Assembly: GCA_021801705.1 (NCBI GenBank) | Contig: JAJYXP010000078.1 | Location: forward strand, 1-52,245 | Reading direction: 5' to 3' | Length of the DNA: 52,245 nucleotides | Source of the DNA: Pseudomonadota bacterium | GTDB lineage: Bacteria; Pseudomonadota; Gammaproteobacteria; Burkholderiales; Sulfuricellaceae | Part shown: positions 7,077 to 15,815 of the stretch, piece by piece | Numbering within the stretch: position 1 is the stretch's first letter | Layout of the letters: each line of letters begins with the position of its first letter | Made by a program: the position numbers and the translations under genes | The notes under the pieces: generated by a model | The model's input: the letters and a program-made list of their open reading frames with translations, nothing else | Database searches by the model: none | Told to the model about the DNA's origin: nothing

Positions 7077-9821
7077 TCAGGTTTTCTCGACGTCAACCGT
7101 CGTTTCGTTGAAGATGCGGTTCGGGTTGAAGCCGCCGGCCGTATATTTGACGTGGCCGTAGCCGCCCACCAGTTCCAGCGGGTTGATCAACTCGCTGCCG
7201 ACATCGTTGTAGTGGGTCCTGTTCTTGTACTGGTACTGCTCCCAGCCGTGCTCGCTGAAGACTACGTTCTCGGGCAGGCCGGGCCAGGCCTTCACCATGG
7301 CGAAGAACTCACCCGCGGAGTTGAATACCCGCACCATGTCGCCGTCCTTGATGCCCTTTCTGGCCATTGCCTCGGGGTTGAGCCGCACGTCTGGCGTGCC
7401 GCGCTGATGGCGTAGCATCCATTGCTCGGTGCGGGCAAAGGAGTGCACGCCCCAGCGGGTATGCGGTGAGTTATACACGAAGGGATACCTCCTCGGCGCC
7501 ACTACGCCGCCGCCGTACTGCGGTTTCGGCACCGTCGCGCCGAAGCGCTGGAACCAGTCGTGGTCCACGTAGAACTGCAGGCGCCCGGTCAGCGTCCCGT
7601 AGGGCTTCTTATCGGTAACGTTTACCGTGAAGGGCCGGTAGGGCTTGTCCTTGGGAACTGGCCCGGTCTTGCCGGCCGAGGGGCCGACCTCGGCGAAGCC
7701 GTTCTTCAGCACTTCCTCGTAGGTGCCGGGGCCCAGCGCCTTGGATCTTTCCATGACGAAGCGCAGCGCGTCCTCGTCGCGGGCGACGGCCCCCTTCATG
7801 GTGAAATCGTCGTAGAAGGTATCAAAGTCGATGGCGCTCTTGATTTCCGGATCGTCGACCCTGGCGATGCCGCGAGCTCTGGCGCGCTCCTGGATCTTGG
7901 AAGCGAGCGCCACGCCGATCGCCCAGTCGGTCTTGCGCTCGTACATGGGCTTGACCGGCTGGCCGAAGGCGTGGATGAAGCGGGTCACCGAGGTCTCGCG
8001 GATGTCCAGCTTCTCGATATTCTCCGCCGCCGGCAGGACGATGTCGGAATACATGCACCCCGAGTTCATGCGGAAGTCCACGTTCACCAGCAGCTCGCAG
8101 CGCTTGAGAAAGTTCTCCGCCAAGTGACTGTAGGCGTTGGATGTGGCAAAGATGTTCACGCCGGCGTTGATGTAGACGACCGGATCCTTGATGGATTGCC
8201 AGTTGGGCATCCAGCCCTTGGCCTCCGACTCCTTGCGCAAGGCCTCCATGTCGTCGACACCGAAGCCGATCTGCTCGTGCAACTGGGCATCGTCGTAGTA
8301 GGCCTTGGAGCGCCGGTACTGTTCGCCCCACACCCATTGCGCCAGCACCATGGAAACGCTACGTCCCGGCTTGCCCTTCACCGCGCCGAGCTCCGTGCCC
8401 CCTTCCAGCTTCCAGCCCTCGTAGGTGGTATCGATGGAACCGGTGGTGCCGTGGTGGCCAATCAGGGTAATGATGAGGATTTTCAGGCGGCCGCACTGGA
8501 AGCCGTCGAAGTGCTTCTGGTTGTTGTAGCCGTCGAGGATGCGCAGCGCCTTGCACTCGGCGATCCAGCCGGCAAGCTTGCGCACCACGGTCGGATGCAC
8601 GCCCGTGGTCGCCTGGGTGGCTTCCGGCGTGTAGGGAGCGATCTCGGCCTTCAGACGCTCGAAAACGGTGGTGACCTGGACGCCCTCCGCAGAGAACGAC
8701 CCTTCCAGCGCCGGATCGACGGCGCCGAACTTCAGGGTCTTGTCCTTGCTGCCCATGCTGCCGGGCGCCAGCACCGCCTTGCCGGTCTTGATGTCCCAGA
8801 CGTAGAAAACCTGGTCGCTGCCGTCCGGCTTGAAGTCCTTCTCGCGCAGGAACTTGCCGTTGTCGGTGCGCACCAGGAAGGGCAGGTCGGTCTGCTCCTT
8901 GAGATAGTCCGGCTTGTAGTATTTGCCGGCGATGAGCACGTTGATGATGGCCGCGGCGAGATGGGAGTCCGTGCCCATCTTGACCGGCACGAACAGGTCG
9001 GAGTGGATCGAGGAGGGGTTATAGTCCACCGAGATGTTCACCAGCCGCGCCCCGTTGTAGCGCGCCTCCATCAGGAAGTGCGCATCCGGAATCCGCGTGA
9101 CGATGGGATTCATGTGCCACATCAGGATGAGGTCGGATGTGAACCAGTCGTCGAAGGTGGACACGCTACGCGCCGGTACACGCACCGTCTGGATGCCGGG
9201 ATAGAGGTCGCCGGTCATCGACGACACGTCCGGCTTGATGGCGCCCAGCAGGTTGGCCAGCCGGGTGTAGACGGTGTTGCTGATGACGGCAAATGGACGC
9301 TTGGAGACGACGATGTTGCCCGGCCCGCGCGTGAGCGTGGTGTCGATGATCTTGTCGGCGATCTCTGTGAGCGCCTCGTCCCAGGAGATGCGCTTCCACT
9401 TGCCCTCGCCGCGGGCGCCAACGCGCTTCAACGGATACTTGAGATGGTCTGGCTGCTTCGACCAGGAACAATAGACGGCACCCTTCTGGCAGCCCCGCGG
9501 GTTCATGTCGGGGATGCCGGGCAATTGCGGGTACTTGCTGACCTGTTCGTCGCGCATAGGGATGCCGTTTTTTACGTAGACATTCCAGGCACAGCCTGCC
9601 ACGCAGCCAATGGAGTGTGTGGTGAAGCCCACCGAATCCCAGGTCCATTCCTTGCGGTAGAGATCTTCCCAGCTTCGGTAGGGATAGCTCTTAAGTGGAT
9701 CCTCGACGGGCAGGATCTTGGAGAATGCCCACACGCTCGATGGCACAGCGGCGCTGGCAAGCGCTGCAGCGGAGAGTTGCAGGAATTTGCGGCGACCGTT
9801 GACGTCATTGGGACTGTTCAT
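7077..9821 (-). CDS. Type II DMSO-reductase-family molybdopterin oxidoreductase, alpha subunit
   Basis: 914-aa catalytic subunit with bis-MGD molybdenum. Seen: Tat signal [16 protein letters not shown] (twin Arg at 10-11); the H-x3-C-x3-C cluster with H69, C73, C77 and C111 in NPRGCQKGA, the His-first [4Fe-4S] pattern of the NarG/DdhA/SerA/EbdA/ClrA/PcrA clade; a candidate Asp Mo ligand, D205 in MTGDLYPG; a C-terminal MGD-binding domain with [16 protein letters not shown]. Start at 9821 (MNSPND) with GGAG 7 nt upstream; longer readings lack this. The clade acts on selenate, (per)chlorate, dimethyl sulfide, ethylbenzene or nitrate; nothing here decides among them, and a sulfur compound is only suggested by the neighbours. 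It heads the alpha-beta-chaperone-gamma-moaA operon behind two FNR-like boxes. Confidence 0.9.
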   Translation of the reverse strand: MNSPNDVNGRRKFLQLSAAALASAAVPSSVWAFSKILPVEDPLKSYPYRSWEDLYRKEWTWDSVGFTTHSIGCVAGCAWNVYVKNGIPMRDEQVSKYPQLPGIPDMNPRGCQKGAVYCSWSKQPDHLKYPLKRVGARGEGKWKRISWDEALTEIADKIIDTTLTRGPGNIVVSKRPFAVISNTVYTRLANLLGAIKPDVSSMTGDLYPGIQTVRVPARSVSTFDDWFTSDLILMWHMNPIVTRIPDAHFLMEARYNGARLVNISVDYNPSSIHSDLFVPVKMGTDSHLAAAIINVLIAGKYYKPDYLKEQTDLPFLVRTDNGKFLREKDFKPDGSDQVFYVWDIKTGKAVLAPGSMGSKDKTLKFGAVDPALEGSFSAEGVQVTTVFERLKAEIAPYTPEATQATTGVHPTVVRKLAGWIAECKALRILDGYNNQKHFDGFQCGRLKILIITLIGHHGTTGSIDTTYEGWKLEGGTELGAVKGKPGRSVSMVLAQWVWGEQYRRSKAYYDDAQLHEQIGFGVDDMEALRKESEAKGWMPNWQSIKDPVVYINAGVNIFATSNAYSHLAENFLKRCELLVNVDFRMNSGCMYSDIVLPAAENIEKLDIRETSVTRFIHAFGQPVKPMYERKTDWAIGVALASKIQERARARGIARVDDPEIKSAIDFDTFYDDFTMKGAVARDEDALRFVMERSKALGPGTYEEVLKNGFAEVGPSAGKTGPVPKDKPYRPFTVNVTDKKPYGTLTGRLQFYVDHDWFQRFGATVPKPQYGGGVVAPRRYPFVYNSPHTRWGVHSFARTEQWMLRHQRGTPDVRLNPEAMARKGIKDGDMVRVFNSAGEFFAMVKAWPGLPENVVFSEHGWEQYQYKNRTHYNDVGSELINPLELVGGYGHVKYTAGGFNPNRIFNETTVDVEKT

Positions 9822-9883
9822 GGCATTTCTCCAGGTTCGGTTCAGAAGCGAATACAGTTTCCTTTGGCTTGTGCCAGTGGGTT

Positions 9884-9897
9884 TTGACACGGGTCAA
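9884..9897. promoter_or_regulatory. FNR/ANR-like box 1 (TTGAC-N4-GTCAA)
   Basis: TTGACACGGGTCAA is a perfect 5-4-5 palindrome of the FNR/ANR/DNR type (consensus TTGAT-N4-ATCAA, with G/C variants in ANR/DNR sites). It is 63 bp upstream of the molybdoenzyme alpha start, a plausible activator or RNA-polymerase-proximal position. Confidence 0.55.
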
Positions 9898-9915
9898 ATC
9901 CCGAAATTGCGAACT

Positions 9916-9929
9916 TTGATGCATGTCAA
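9916..9929. promoter_or_regulatory. FNR/ANR-like box 2 (TTGAT-N4-GTCAA)
   Basis: TTGATGCATGTCAA matches the ANR/DNR consensus TTGAT-N4-(A/G)TCAA exactly. It lies 32 bp (about three helical turns) from box 1, upstream of the type II molybdoenzyme operon. It suggests induction at low oxygen or during denitrification. No FNR gene is in the window. Confidence 0.65.
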
Positions 9930-9969
9930 GCTAATTGCCTTTGTCTAATTTCGAAGGCCGGTCGCCGGT

Positions 9970-10131
9970 CTATTCTTCCTCTTTCTTCATGCCCTTGTGA
10001 CAGTCGATGCAGGTCTCGCCTTTCTTCTGGGCAGCTTTGTGACGGAGCCAGGCCATCGCCGCCTGGGGCTCCTCGGGCATACCCTTGAAGCTGTGGCAAT
10101 TGCGGCACTCGCGCGAGTCGGATGCCTTCAT
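9970..10131 (-). CDS. Mini diheme cytochrome c (NapC/NirT C-terminal-like)
   Basis: 53-aa reading frame starting MKASDSRECRNCHSF with two heme motifs, CRNCH and CIDCH, and a charged tail KGMKKEEE. 'RMKASDSRECRNCHSF...CIDCHKG' is the C-terminal two-heme part of NapC/NirT-type quinol dehydrogenases, but the membrane anchor and first two hemes are absent, and there is no signal peptide. The ATG is 8 nt after the stop of the FecR-PKD gene. It may be a truncated remnant or a frame once fused to an exported partner. Without a signal peptide it could not receive heme in the periplasm, so a pseudogene is likely. Confidence 0.5.
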   Translation of the reverse strand: MKASDSRECRNCHSFKGMPEEPQAAMAWLRHKAAQKKGETCIDCHKGMKKEEE

Positions 10132-10141
10132 GCGCTTCCGC

Positions 10142-11074
10142 TCAGCAGCCACAATCCGCCTCGACTGAAATGCCCGTCTGGGCCGAGGCCTTCTCGCCGT
10201 TCTCATCTTCCACCCGCAGGATCACGACGTACAGGCCCTGGGTAAAGGTGTGCTCCGCCTCCTTCGTCGATGCCGATTCGCCGTCGCCGAAATCCCACGC
10301 GATGGACTTGAGTTTTCCGCTGCCGCCCCCGACCACGGCCTTGAAGTTCACCTTGTAGGGCGCATTGCCGCGGCGGTTGGCCACGCCGCCGATCTTGGCG
10401 GCGAGTTTTCCGCCGGCCGCCCCGGCGCTCTCCTCGGCGAGAAGGCTGCCGCCCAGATCCTTGGAGACCTTCGCCAGGGACTGTTTGATCTTGTCATCCA
10501 TGGGCTTGACGGCGTCCTGCGCCGGTTTGGCCCCGGCAGTGATCGTGACCTGCTGGCCGTCGTCGATCCGGAGGCGATCCGTGCCCACGTCGATAACCAG
10601 CCGGCCGATCACGGACCACGCAGTGAAGCTCTTCTTGTCCGGATCATGGTTAATGGCGAACTCGGCGCCCTGGGTTCGCACGTTCAGCGCCCCCATGCGG
10701 ACCTGGAATTCGGAGAACAGGTGCTCGGGCACCTGAGCCTTGATGAAAAGGCGCCCTTTGTGCAGGTCCAGGATCGTCTTCTCCATCTTCTTCTCCAGAT
10801 CGAAACTCACGCCCGCCAGCTCGATCTCGGTATTGGGATAGAGCTTCACCATGCTGCCGTTGGACCAGAAGAGCAAAGCCCCGGACTTGTCCCTGGCGGC
10901 CAGGCGGTCACCGCGATCGAGGACATCGCCCTCCTTCGCTGGCTTCCAGTCCTGCGCGCCGCTTCTCCTGATCTCGACGCTGCCGTCACTCTGGGTGATC
11001 CTTACGTTCGACGCGTCCTCAGCCCATGCAAAAGCGCCCCACATCAGAAAAACCGCAACCAACAGATGTTTCAT
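10142..11074 (-). CDS. FecR-domain and PKD-domain exported protein
   Basis: 310-aa protein with signal peptide MKHLLVAVFLMWGAFAWA, a FecR-like domain at about residues 25-165 (GDVLDRGDRLAARDKSG, VRTQGAEFAI), a hinge rich in Ala/Lys, and a C-terminal PKD domain at about 220-303 with the signature WDFGDGESAS and HTFTQGLYVVILRVED. It ends in ADCGC. FecR domains usually sense or bind surface signals, and PKD domains mediate protein contacts outside the cytoplasm; there is no FecI sigma factor nearby, so a FecIR regulatory role is unlikely. Start at 11074 because this gives the signal peptide. It follows the PKD lipoprotein gene in the molybdoenzyme operon. Likely a periplasmic or outer-membrane accessory of that complex (inference). 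Confidence 0.75.
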   Translation of the reverse strand: MKHLLVAVFLMWGAFAWAEDASNVRITQSDGSVEIRRSGAQDWKPAKEGDVLDRGDRLAARDKSGALLFWSNGSMVKLYPNTEIELAGVSFDLEKKMEKTILDLHKGRLFIKAQVPEHLFSEFQVRMGALNVRTQGAEFAINHDPDKKSFTAWSVIGRLVIDVGTDRLRIDDGQQVTITAGAKPAQDAVKPMDDKIKQSLAKVSKDLGGSLLAEESAGAAGGKLAAKIGGVANRRGNAPYKVNFKAVVGGGSGKLKSIAWDFGDGESASTKEAEHTFTQGLYVVILRVEDENGEKASAQTGISVEADCGC

Positions 11075-11105
11075 GACTGACCTACCCTTCATTGAAAAAA
11101 CCGGT

Positions 11106-11462
11106 TCAAATTCCGCCGCATCCATGGGATTCCGAATCGATTGCCACGCTCGCCTTCCTGACGTGTCCGGCGGCATCGGTCACCGTGAGGATGACGTCGT
11201 AGCGACCGACCTCGTACTCCTGTTCGGGCGTTTCCGGGCCATCCCACTCCTTGCCGTTGCCGAGATTCCAGTGGAACCGCAGGGGCGGCACCAGCCCGGC
11301 AGTTTCGGCCCTCAAAGCGACGATCTTCGGCGGCCGCCCCGTGCATAGATCCTCGACCAGAATCCTCACGGATGGCCCCGTGTCATGCGTTGCGCCCGGC
11401 CGGCCCAACATGCCCGCCGTGCATCCGGACAGGAGCAATGCCACAAACGCGACCCATTTCAT
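11106..11462 (-). CDS. PKD-domain lipoprotein
   Basis: 118-aa protein with a lipoprotein signal MKWVAFVALLLSGC (lipobox LSGC, lipidated C14). A single immunoglobulin-like PKD-type domain follows, with FHWNLGNGKEWDGPETPEQEYEVG and YDVILTVTDAAGHV. It ends SHGCGGI. The ATG at 11462 lies 2 nt after the stop of the beta-barrel gene, so the two are translationally linked; longer upstream readings run through the barrel gene and are rejected. It resembles the PKD half of the following FecR-PKD protein, suggesting the two form a pair. An outer-membrane lipoprotein binding the barrel is an inference. Confidence 0.7.
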   Translation of the reverse strand: MKWVAFVALLLSGCTAGMLGRPGATHDTGPSVRILVEDLCTGRPPKIVALRAETAGLVPPLRFHWNLGNGKEWDGPETPEQEYEVGRYDVILTVTDAAGHVRKASVAIDSESHGCGGI

Positions 11463-11464
11463 TG

Positions 11465-13306
11465 CTAGAACTTGACCTCCCCGCCGAAAACCAACTCGTA
11501 AGCGGGTTTGGGATCGCTCCCGTCGGGCAGCGCGTAGACGGCTCCAGGGCGGAAGTAGCCGATGGAAGCAAAACCATCCAAACGCTTGTAGAGCGGATAG
11601 GTCACGTTGAGGTCGGCTTCCCATCCCACATCCCTTGTCGTGCTGGTCGATGTGGCCGTGCCACGGCTCCAGTCCAGGATCGGCCCCCGGCCTTCGAACA
11701 CGGCCTTCGTCGTCCAGAGCTTGGTCAGCGACGGGGTAATTTTCAGGCCCTTGCGCGGCTCCAGGGTGGTGTCCAGGCGCACATAGGTGATGTTGGAGAG
11801 ATTGCTGTCCCAGAAATTGTATCCCGCGCGGATGTCCTCGCTGTAGATATTTCCGAACTTGTGCCGTTCCTTGCACAGGAACAGTCCGTTGAAATTCTGC
11901 ATCGTGCCGCTGGCCGTGCTGTCGGTTCCGTTGCCGGAGCCCCGGCCGAATTCAAGCCCGGCGGAAAGATTCGCCAGGGATCCAACCCTGCCGAGGTCGC
12001 GCGTGGCTTTCAGGAGCAGCGCATTGGCCTTGAGTTTCCGGTCCGCTGTGTAGTCGCCGGAAAGCAAGATGGCTTCCGCCTCGAACTTCCAGTTCTGGAA
12101 ATCGGCGGATGCGGCGATGCCCGTCCAAAGCGGCTGGAAGCCGCCGTCCCGCGGCATCGTGGCCGCATCGAAGTCCTTGTCCAGGTTCAGGTCCGCGTCG
12201 CCTGCGCCGCCGCGGTCGACGACTTTCAGGAGATAGGGCTTCACGCGCAGCGAGCGCGAGGGACGGACGTCGAGATCCAGGTAATAGGCGTCCAGCTTGT
12301 TCTTCGCATTGAGCAGTGCATCGCGAGGTCCGGCCGGCGGCCCGCCCGCGGCCCTGAAGTCCGTGTAATCCCGCCAACCGCCGGCGACCGACATGTAGCC
12401 GCCGGACAGGGTGGTCTGCCCCCAAGGCAACTGGCCGAAGGGATACTGGAGGCGAACCGCGTCCATCGGCCCTTCGAGGACGATTTTATTCCCCACGTCC
12501 CAGTTCTGGCGTCCCGCCCGGACCATGAAGGGGCCGGTGTATTGGACGAACAGCTCGCGCACCAGTTGGGAATTGAGCGTCTGGAACTGGCCCCAGCGTT
12601 CCAGCGTTCCTTCGCTGTCCTCCTTCCAGTCGAACGTCAGATTACCCTTGTCCAGCACCAGCCTGGCCAGGAGCGCCTCGTAGGTGGCGTCGACCTGCAA
12701 CGAATAGCGCTGGTCGAAATACGTCGCGTTGTCGAATTCCCAGTTCTGCCGCGAGTTGCCCAGGTCGAAACGTCGGCGGGAGTTGACCTGCCCCTTGTAC
12801 TTGCCGGAGAAGTCGAACTTGACCTTATCCTTCTGCTCTTCCTGCTGCTTGGCCGCCTCCGCCTGGGACTTCCGCGCCTGGGTTTCCAGCGCCAGCAGCC
12901 GCCGCCGGGCTTCCTCGTCGCGCCCTTCCGGCTTCTTGGCGACTTCCGGCTCGGCCCACTCGTCGTCACCCGCACCCTTGGCCGCCGGTGGCGCCTGCCG
13001 AGCCTCAGCGCCCGGCTGCGTGCCTCCGGGCTTTTGCTCTTTCCTGAGAAGCTCGGCCTGAAGCCGCGCGGTCTCCGCCTTGAACTGGGCCACCTGGGCT
13101 TCCAGTTCCTGCAGCCGGCGCAGGATCTCCGCCTCGGCTCCCCGCCTCCCGGACGCCATGCGCTGGGACTGGCCCTGGGGCTGCGATTTCTTTCCCAGCG
13201 ACCTGACTTGCTCCGCCTGCACGCCGGAAGCGCTTCCGGCGATCAGGCCGGCCGCGATCAGTCCCGGCACCCACGGGCGAGCTCTATTGGTGGTTCGCTT
13301 CTGCAT
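11465..13306 (-). CDS. Outer-membrane beta-barrel (porin-like) with N-terminal coiled coil
   Basis: 613-aa exported protein. Signal peptide through about residue 31 (GLIAAGLIAGSASGVQA); a coiled-coil stretch at about 55-85 (EAEILRRLQELEAQVAQFKAE) and again at about 130-165 rich in Glu/Arg/Gln; then about 440 residues of alternating amphipathic strands (KFDFSGKYKGQVNSRRRFD ... YELVFGGEVKF) ending in a C-terminal Phe, as in outer-membrane barrels. The strand pattern is like the alginate-export/porin superfamily; homology to MtrB/MtoB was not established. It sits directly downstream of a triheme cytochrome gene, an arrangement reminiscent of porin-cytochrome electron conduits. A hairpin (13344-13362) precedes the gene. 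Confidence 0.75.
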   Translation of the reverse strand: MQKRTTNRARPWVPGLIAAGLIAGSASGVQAEQVRSLGKKSQPQGQSQRMASGRRGAEAEILRRLQELEAQVAQFKAETARLQAELLRKEQKPGGTQPGAEARQAPPAAKGAGDDEWAEPEVAKKPEGRDEEARRRLLALETQARKSQAEAAKQQEEQKDKVKFDFSGKYKGQVNSRRRFDLGNSRQNWEFDNATYFDQRYSLQVDATYEALLARLVLDKGNLTFDWKEDSEGTLERWGQFQTLNSQLVRELFVQYTGPFMVRAGRQNWDVGNKIVLEGPMDAVRLQYPFGQLPWGQTTLSGGYMSVAGGWRDYTDFRAAGGPPAGPRDALLNAKNKLDAYYLDLDVRPSRSLRVKPYLLKVVDRGGAGDADLNLDKDFDAATMPRDGGFQPLWTGIAASADFQNWKFEAEAILLSGDYTADRKLKANALLLKATRDLGRVGSLANLSAGLEFGRGSGNGTDSTASGTMQNFNGLFLCKERHKFGNIYSEDIRAGYNFWDSNLSNITYVRLDTTLEPRKGLKITPSLTKLWTTKAVFEGRGPILDWSRGTATSTSTTRDVGWEADLNVTYPLYKRLDGFASIGYFRPGAVYALPDGSDPKPAYELVFGGEVKF

Positions 13307-13343
13307 AATCCTTACCCTGCTTATGCCTCCGGCCCCGACTTGC

Positions 13344-13362
13344 CCGGCGAAGCGCCGGGCAA
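13344..13362. other. Intergenic hairpin in the molybdoenzyme operon
   Basis: GCCCGGCGAAGCGCCGGGC can form a stable stem-loop between the triheme cytochrome and barrel genes. There is no T run after it on the transcribed strand. It may act as a processing or stability element that sets different levels of the two products. Confidence 0.45.
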
Positions 13363-13385
13363 TGACAGGCTTTTCGGCAGTGATG

Positions 13386-13949
13386 TTATTTTCCTGCTTC
13401 CGGAGCCCCGTAGAACGTCTTGATCTTGCTGTCGGGCCCATGGCATTCCGCGCAAACCAGCCGTTTGAGGGTCGGCTTGAAGAGGTCAGGCTCCATCGGC
13501 CGCAGCGCTTCCACGCGGGTGTATTGCACGCCCTCGCCCGGACGCACGATCAATTTCTTCCACACGCCCGCAGGAGAATGTGCCGAATTGGGATGGTAGA
13601 CATCGGCCATAATGAACCATCCTTCCTTCTCGCGGGCGTTTTTCGTGGGAGTCCACATTTCGTGACAAGTCAGGCAGTCACGGTTTCTGCCGTTGTAAGC
13701 GACTTTTTTCGATTCCAAGTGGCGGCGGTGCAAGTTGGAAATATCCGCGCGGGCGGTCTTCATCTCGAGGATATATCCATGGCAGCCCAGACATATCTTG
13801 TTCTTCTTGCTGTAGTCGGGAACTTTGCCTTTCTGTTGGTTGGAAACCGCCCTGGGCGGCCAGTCTATGGGCGACTGGACCTCCAGCGCCGCCATGGTCG
13901 CCGTCGAGGCAAGTGCGAGGAATGCAAAACTCAAGATTCTGTAACGCAT
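13386..13949 (-). CDS. Periplasmic triheme cytochrome c
   Basis: 187-aa protein with signal peptide MRYRILSFAFLALASTATMA and three heme motifs: CLGCH (53-57), CLTCH (92-96) and CAECH (166-170). Extra histidines (H74, H77, H119, H124) could serve as distal ligands for bis-His hemes. I do not recognise the exact family. It sits between a TorD-like chaperone gene (its start overlaps that gene's end by 19 nt) and the outer-membrane barrel. The likely role is carrying electrons between the exported molybdoenzyme and a membrane or outer-membrane partner (inference). No membrane segment besides the signal is visible. Confidence 0.85.
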   Translation of the reverse strand: MRYRILSFAFLALASTATMAALEVQSPIDWPPRAVSNQQKGKVPDYSKKNKICLGCHGYILEMKTARADISNLHRRHLESKKVAYNGRNRDCLTCHEMWTPTKNAREKEGWFIMADVYHPNSAHSPAGVWKKLIVRPGEGVQYTRVEALRPMEPDLFKPTLKRLVCAECHGPDSKIKTFYGAPEAGK

Positions 13950-14623
13950 GGTGTCCTCCCTTCGGAGTGGATTTCATGGGTCAATTCCGGCACGTCCTTT
14001 TGCTCGTCCTCCAAAAATGCGATGGTGAGGCGGGCGAGCGCCCGGTACATGTCCAGATCCGTTTCGTCGATGATCCGTTCGCACAGGGGCCTGTACCAGC
14101 GCAGCAGGTGCTCGGTGAGGAAGCCGTTCTGGAAGCTCAGGCATTTCTGCAGCCCCGCCCAGTTGGGTTCCTTCCAGAACTGCTCCTCGATGTCGCACAG
14201 GAATTTCATGAACTCCAGTTCGACCCCCATGTGGTCGGGCAGCTCCAGGCAGGCGCCGGTCAGTCGAGCGGCCGCCTCCTCGTAATACTGTTGCACCGCG
14301 ACGGTCACGCGGCCGCCCAGGCGCTGGTTTTCATCGGCGTAGAAGGCCTCGTGGGGCACCACGCCGGTGGGCAGGACGAAAAGCCGGGTATGCTCCGCCG
14401 CAAGCTCGTTTTCGAGTTGCGTTCCGCTGGCGGCTTCCCGGAAGAAGAACGTCAGGTCGTTCGCCGCCGTGCCGAAAGGTCCGCGCTCGTCCTGAACGAG
14501 CCCGCCTTCACGGATCATCTCCGTCAGATCGGCGCTAGGCGGGGCCGCGTAGAGCGCGGAGAGCACGGCATAAGTTCTCGCGCGCCCGGCGGCAACGGTT
14601 TGCATTTGCTTAGGGTTGATCAC
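13931..14623 (-). CDS. TorD-like chaperone of the second molybdoenzyme
   Basis: 230-aa helical cytoplasmic protein of the TorD/DmsD group. Seen: RTYAVLSALYAAPPSADL near the start, ELAAEHTRLFVLPTGVVPHEAFY, and the DHMGVELEFMKFLCDIEEQF helix. Start placed at GTG 14623 because GGAGG lies 8 nt upstream (14632-14636) inside the end of the preceding ferredoxin gene; an in-frame upstream ATG (14656) has no such site. The GTG overlaps the ferredoxin stop, suggesting coupled translation. It presumably matures the alpha subunit encoded at 16.5-19.4 kb, distinct from the other TorD gene at 5.5 kb. Confidence 0.85.
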   Translation of the reverse strand: MINPKQMQTVAAGRARTYAVLSALYAAPPSADLTEMIREGGLVQDERGPFGTAANDLTFFFREAASGTQLENELAAEHTRLFVLPTGVVPHEAFYADENQRLGGRVTVAVQQYYEEAAARLTGACLELPDHMGVELEFMKFLCDIEEQFWKEPNWAGLQKCLSFQNGFLTEHLLRWYRPLCERIIDETDLDMYRALARLTIAFLEDEQKDVPELTHEIHSEGRTPCVTES

Positions 14624-15791
14624 TCTGATTTCCTCCAAGAAAGAAACGTCGCGCAATCGCGTCCCGGCGGTCGCCGCTCGCGAGGCACGACAGGCGGTGC
14701 TCCGATGCCTCGCCCAGGAAGCTCTCGTGGCATGCCTGGCAAGTTTGCCGCGGTGCGGAAATTAGCGTGACGCTCGGCTGATCGAACAGCACGGACAGAT
14801 CGACCGTTTCACGGATGCGAATGGCTTGATGGAAGCACGCGGCTTCGCAGACCCGGCAGCCGGTGCACAGCGCAGGATAAAAATCGAGGGCATAGACGCC
14901 GTTCGCTTCGCGATGGCGCAGCGCCTCCACGGGGCAAAGCGTTTCACAGACATTGCAGCCCACGCACTGGCTGCCCACTTCCACATCGGCAAACGGCAAT
15001 CCGGCAGCGGGAAGCGACTTCGACCTCGCCTCGGCGCCCGGGAGAGCGCGTAGCACTTGCAGCAGCTCCGTCCGCTTCGGATTCCCGTGATGCCGTTGCA
15101 CAGCGTCCCGGAATACCTCGGCCGGCTTCTGCCCGGTCGCCCCGTCCTCCGTCGCCGCGACAGCCCCGGCATCCTTCCACTTCTCGGCGATGGCACGGAA
15201 CATCGCCCGGCGCGGGTTGGGAGATTCGGAAGCCTCCCGGGTCTCCTGCGGCCTGCCGACCGACACCGGGATCCGACCAACCCGGCCGGCGGTGAAACCC
15301 GCCGATTCGCACAGCGCCTGCGCGAGAAACAGGGCTCTCTCCCACTGGGGGGCGTCCCGGTTCAGCCCGCAGCCCGAGCAACCGGGATCGAGGAATTCCG
15401 CGCGCGCGGCCCCGCCTCGAATCGGCTCCAGCAGGAGCGCCTCCGTCAGCCGGCTGAGGCAAGGCAGCACCAGGTCCACCTTCCCTTCCGCCCGGGGGCA
15501 GGCGATGCGGAAAGTCTCTCCCGGCCGCACCCGGCTACGGATGCGTTCCGCGAGCTGCGGATCGCTTTCCTTGAGGCTGATCGCACCGTTCGGGCAGGCA
15601 GAAGCGCAGGCGCCGCACCCGACGCAGGCGTCGGTGATTTCGGCGCCCTGCCCGGCAAACTGAACCGCGCCGGGAACCGGGCACACCACCGCACACGAAG
15701 TACAATACGACTTCGTGGTCCGGAAGCGGGAGCACAAGCCGTGCTCCACGCTTGCCGGCAGCTCCGGCCGGATTTTGGCAAGCATGTCCAT
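14610..15791 (-). CDS. Multi-cluster 4Fe-4S ferredoxin-type protein
   Basis: 393-aa cysteine-rich protein. In order: CTSCAVVCPVPG (about residue 30), CVGCGACASACPNG (about 56), CSGCG (about 140), then after a low-complexity linker CVGCNVCETLCPVE (about 275), CTGCRVCEAACFHQ (about 305), and late CQACH (about 350). This suggests two pairs of [4Fe-4S] ferredoxin clusters. No signal peptide or membrane segment is seen, so it should be cytoplasmic unless co-exported. Similar extra ferredoxins accompany some Psr/Ttr/Arx-type molybdoenzyme operons (family knowledge, not a match). The CQACH looks like a heme motif but would not be hemylated in the cytoplasm. Ribosome site is weak; start ATG 15791 or the in-frame ATG two codons later. 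Confidence 0.75.
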   Translation of the reverse strand: MDMLAKIRPELPASVEHGLCSRFRTTKSYCTSCAVVCPVPGAVQFAGQGAEITDACVGCGACASACPNGAISLKESDPQLAERIRSRVRPGETFRIACPRAEGKVDLVLPCLSRLTEALLLEPIRGGAARAEFLDPGCSGCGLNRDAPQWERALFLAQALCESAGFTAGRVGRIPVSVGRPQETREASESPNPRRAMFRAIAEKWKDAGAVAATEDGATGQKPAEVFRDAVQRHHGNPKRTELLQVLRALPGAEARSKSLPAAGLPFADVEVGSQCVGCNVCETLCPVEALRHREANGVYALDFYPALCTGCRVCEAACFHQAIRIRETVDLSVLFDQPSVTLISAPRQTCQACHESFLGEASEHRLSCLASGDRRDAIARRFFLGGNQSDQP

Positions 15792-15815
15792 GCTGTTGAC
15801 CGTCTCCGCAATCCG

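Noticed and set aside
7560-9887. 775-codon plus-strand open frame
   Set aside because: Antisense shadow of the type II molybdoenzyme alpha gene, caused by high GC content; no domain or ribosome site.
11372-13423. 683-codon plus-strand open frame
   Set aside because: Antisense of the beta-barrel gene; composition is low-complexity Arg/Gly/Leu, with no signal or domain.
14970-15020. CQACH and other CxxCH-like motifs in the multi-cluster ferredoxin as heme sites
   Set aside because: The protein has no export signal, so cytochrome c maturation is not expected; treated as a curiosity only.
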